Assembly (NCBI GenBank): GCA_017408625.1
Contig: JAFQUG010000155.1
Location: 1 to 6,602, forward strand
Reading direction: 5' to 3'
Origin: Clostridia bacterium
GTDB lineage: Bacteria; Bacillota_A; Clostridia; Oscillospirales; CAG-272
Length of the DNA stretch: 6,602 nucleotides
Translations under genes and position numbers: made by a program
Shown: positions 5,232 to 6,602 of the stretch, piece after piece
Layout: each line of letters starts with the position of its first letter
How positions within the stretch are numbered: the first letter of the stretch is position 1
The notes under the pieces: generated by a model
What the model was told of the DNA's origin: nothing
The model's database searches: none
What the model saw: only the letters and a program-made list of their open reading frames with translations

Positions 5232-6602
5232 ATGACGCCAAAAAGATTTCTTTGCTACATATTGGGACTTGCCTCCCTTTTGACAGTCCTTACCTCTTGT
5301 AAGGATACCAAGAGCCCGGAGGATCAGACGTCCGATACAATTGTCTCGGAGCAGCCGGAGCAAACCACCGTAGCCGAGCAGACTGAGCCGGAGCCCGAGC
5401 CACTTCCCTATCTGATCCCCTACCCCGATCGCATCAATCTGGCAGAGCTGGACACGGCGGTATTTAAAACAGCATTCGGGCGAGGCATCGCGACCACGAT
5501 CACGCAAAGCGCAAACGGTCTTGAAGCCAAAGCCAAGAACGAGTCACGTGACCCCGGCTTTTCCTGGAACATCGACAGCATGTACGCCAAGGCGGGATAT
5601 CCGATCAACGAGCAAACGGGTGGCTATGTACCCTTTACCCCGGAGCAAAAAAAGGTCATCGTATTCAAAATCCAAGCCGAATGGGGCGGTGCTTTCGAAA
5701 TGTTTTATGCGACGAACGAGCGTGAGCACGCCAAGGGAAAATACTCCATAACGGAGCTTTACAAAAGTGACTTTGATTTCTTTGGAGAGCGCGTATGGCA
5801 GTATGTGATTTTCGAGGCAGACGAGACCACCGAGGATTGGTGCGTACGATTTAACGACGGCTTCCGCCTGGATTATTCCAACTTTGTCAACAAGGATGAT
5901 CTGTTCATCCTTGGAGCAATCGCGTTTTGCGCAGACCGCGCCGAGGCCGAGGCATATATTGCCAAGGATCGCGGTGCGCCGGATCCCGTGCCTGAGGTAG
6001 ATGTGGGATATTACGTCTGCCTTTACGAGGACAGATTGCACCTGCCCGAGGATAACGTCAGAGATGTATTCTCTACGTTGGACGAGGCACGCGAGTATTG
6101 TGACAAGTACATGAAGTACGGATATCGCGTGGCAAACGAAAAGGGCGAGGTGGTATATACCCCCTATTCCCTGTTGCAGACCAACCTTTTGCGCGAGGGA
6201 TATTGCATTGTCAACTACGCAAGAGAGGAAAAATTCAAGTACGGAGATTCCTGCACCAATCCCGGTATCAACCACGGTCCGCACCGCTCCAGCTGCGACA
6301 GACTTGTGGACTGGATTCTGTACCGCGCAGGATTTACCGACCAGCCCCTGGTACAGGGGAAGGTGGTATCCAACCTGCACCCATGGTGCGAGGAGATGGG
6401 CTTTGAAAAGATCACGAATATCGAGGATCTGCGCGCGGGAGACATCGTATTCGTCCGTCCTGCCGGCGACGGCGGACCGCAGCACGTCTTTATCCTTGCA
6501 TCCGACCCCAAGGATGGCAATGCGTTGCGCTATGACCACGGCTCGGACTCGCGTATCATGAATAAAAAGCAGCCCACCAGAGAGCCTGTCAGCTACGGTG
6601 AC
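5232..6602 (+). CDS. Secreted lipoprotein with NlpC/P60- or CHAP-like cysteine peptidase domain; 3' truncated
   Basis: Open for 457 codons to the window edge with no stop. Residues 1-23 are a lipoprotein signal: MTPKR, a hydrophobic segment, and the lipobox LTSC with acylated C23. Residues 24-58 form a Glu/Pro/Thr-rich linker. Residues about 60-245 look like a beta-sandwich: alternating strands such as KVIVFKIQAEW and WQYVIFEAD, ending in LFILGAIAFCADRAEAEAYI, a pattern seen at the end of carbohydrate-binding-like jelly rolls. Residues about 258-312 form a short domain (YYVCLYED, LDEAREYCDKY, GYRV, GEVVY) resembling a module found beside cell-wall hydrolase domains in Clostridia. Residues about 320-457 look like a papain-fold NlpC/P60 or CHAP domain: SSCDRLVDWILYRAGF with candidate nucleophile C355, LRAGDIVFV (400-408), QHVFI with candidate H418, and YDHGSDSRI as a possible third active-site position. 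The likely role is peptidoglycan remodelling at the cell surface. Domain names rest on motif memory, not a search; the activity is an inference. Confidence 0.8.
   Translation, partial: MTPKRFLCYILGLASLLTVLTSCKDTKSPEDQTSDTIVSEQPEQTTVAEQTEPEPEPLPYLIPYPDRINLAELDTAVFKTAFGRGIATTITQSANGLEAKAKNESRDPGFSWNIDSMYAKAGYPINEQTGGYVPFTPEQKKVIVFKIQAEWGGAFEMFYATNEREHAKGKYSITELYKSDFDFFGERVWQYVIFEADETTEDWCVRFNDGFRLDYSNFVNKDDLFILGAIAFCADRAEAEAYIAKDRGAPDPVPEVDVGYYVCLYEDRLHLPEDNVRDVFSTLDEAREYCDKYMKYGYRVANEKGEVVYTPYSLLQTNLLREGYCIVNYAREEKFKYGDSCTNPGINHGPHRSSCDRLVDWILYRAGFTDQPLVQGKVVSNLHPWCEEMGFEKITNIEDLRAGDIVFVRPAGDGGPQHVFILASDPKDGNALRYDHGSDSRIMNKKQPTREPVSYGD

Noticed and set aside
5224..5235. Three-codon ORF (Met-Ser-Glu-stop) overlapping the lipoprotein start as ATGA
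   Set aside because: Its ATG lies inside the AAGGA ribosome binding site, so it has none of its own; most likely chance.
5544..6539. 331-codon minus-strand ORF opposite the lipoprotein gene
   Set aside because: It lies wholly antisense to a frame with a promoter, ribosome binding site, lipobox and peptidase motifs; its own translation shows no recognisable family.
1..6602. tRNA or rRNA genes, insertion sequences and CRISPR arrays
   Set aside because: No cloverleaf, transposase motifs, terminal repeats or regularly spaced repeats were seen; almost all of the window is coding.

Overview
The window carries four protein-coding genes: two complete in the middle and one cut by each edge. Gene density is high, intergenic regions are short and promoters are clearly sigma-A-like (TTGACx-N17/18-TAtAAT). 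Shine-Dalgarno sites are GGAGG/AAGGA type, and there is a lipobox lipoprotein next to carbohydrate-active enzymes. Together with a moderate GC content this suggests a Gram-positive Clostridia-type (Bacillota) bacterium from a gut, rumen or similar fibre- or glycan-rich habitat. This assignment is an inference from style and protein families; there is no rRNA or other marker gene.

Layout. 1-1836 (+) is the C-terminal two thirds of a GH127/GH146-type (DUF1680) beta-L-arabinofuranosidase-like enzyme. The window starts exactly on its Glu-x-Cys metal motif, and the gene ends in a CBM6/35-like module. 1833-1893 holds a near-consensus promoter and a perfect 14-bp inverted repeat that overlaps both the -10 box and the ribosome binding site of the next gene. 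1894-3045 (+) is a complete metal-dependent amidohydrolase (imidazolonepropionase-like superfamily, substrate unknown). 3061-3097 is a strong intrinsic terminator between convergent genes. 3116-5017 (-) is a complete cytoplasmic GH36-type alpha-galactosidase or alpha-N-acetylgalactosaminidase. 5018-5231 is a divergent promoter region with one promoter per direction and a possible operator between them. 5232-6602 (+) is a large open frame running off the right edge. It encodes a secreted lipoprotein with a lipobox, an acidic linker, a probable beta-sandwich domain, a short Tyr/Val-rich domain and a NlpC/P60- or CHAP-like cysteine peptidase domain.

How they fit together. Two enzymes attack plant or host glycans: arabinofuranosides by the GH127-like protein and alpha-galactosides or alpha-GalNAc by the GH36 protein. 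The amidohydrolase has its own promoter and is not obviously part of sugar catabolism. The lipoprotein is probably a cell-surface wall-remodelling enzyme. Each complete gene appears to be its own transcription unit, so this looks like a patchwork of single-gene units and not a classical polysaccharide utilisation operon. No transporter, regulator, tRNA, mobile element or CRISPR array is seen. The most unusual features are the hairpin/promoter/RBS overlap at 1833-1893 and the multi-domain lipoprotein at the right edge.
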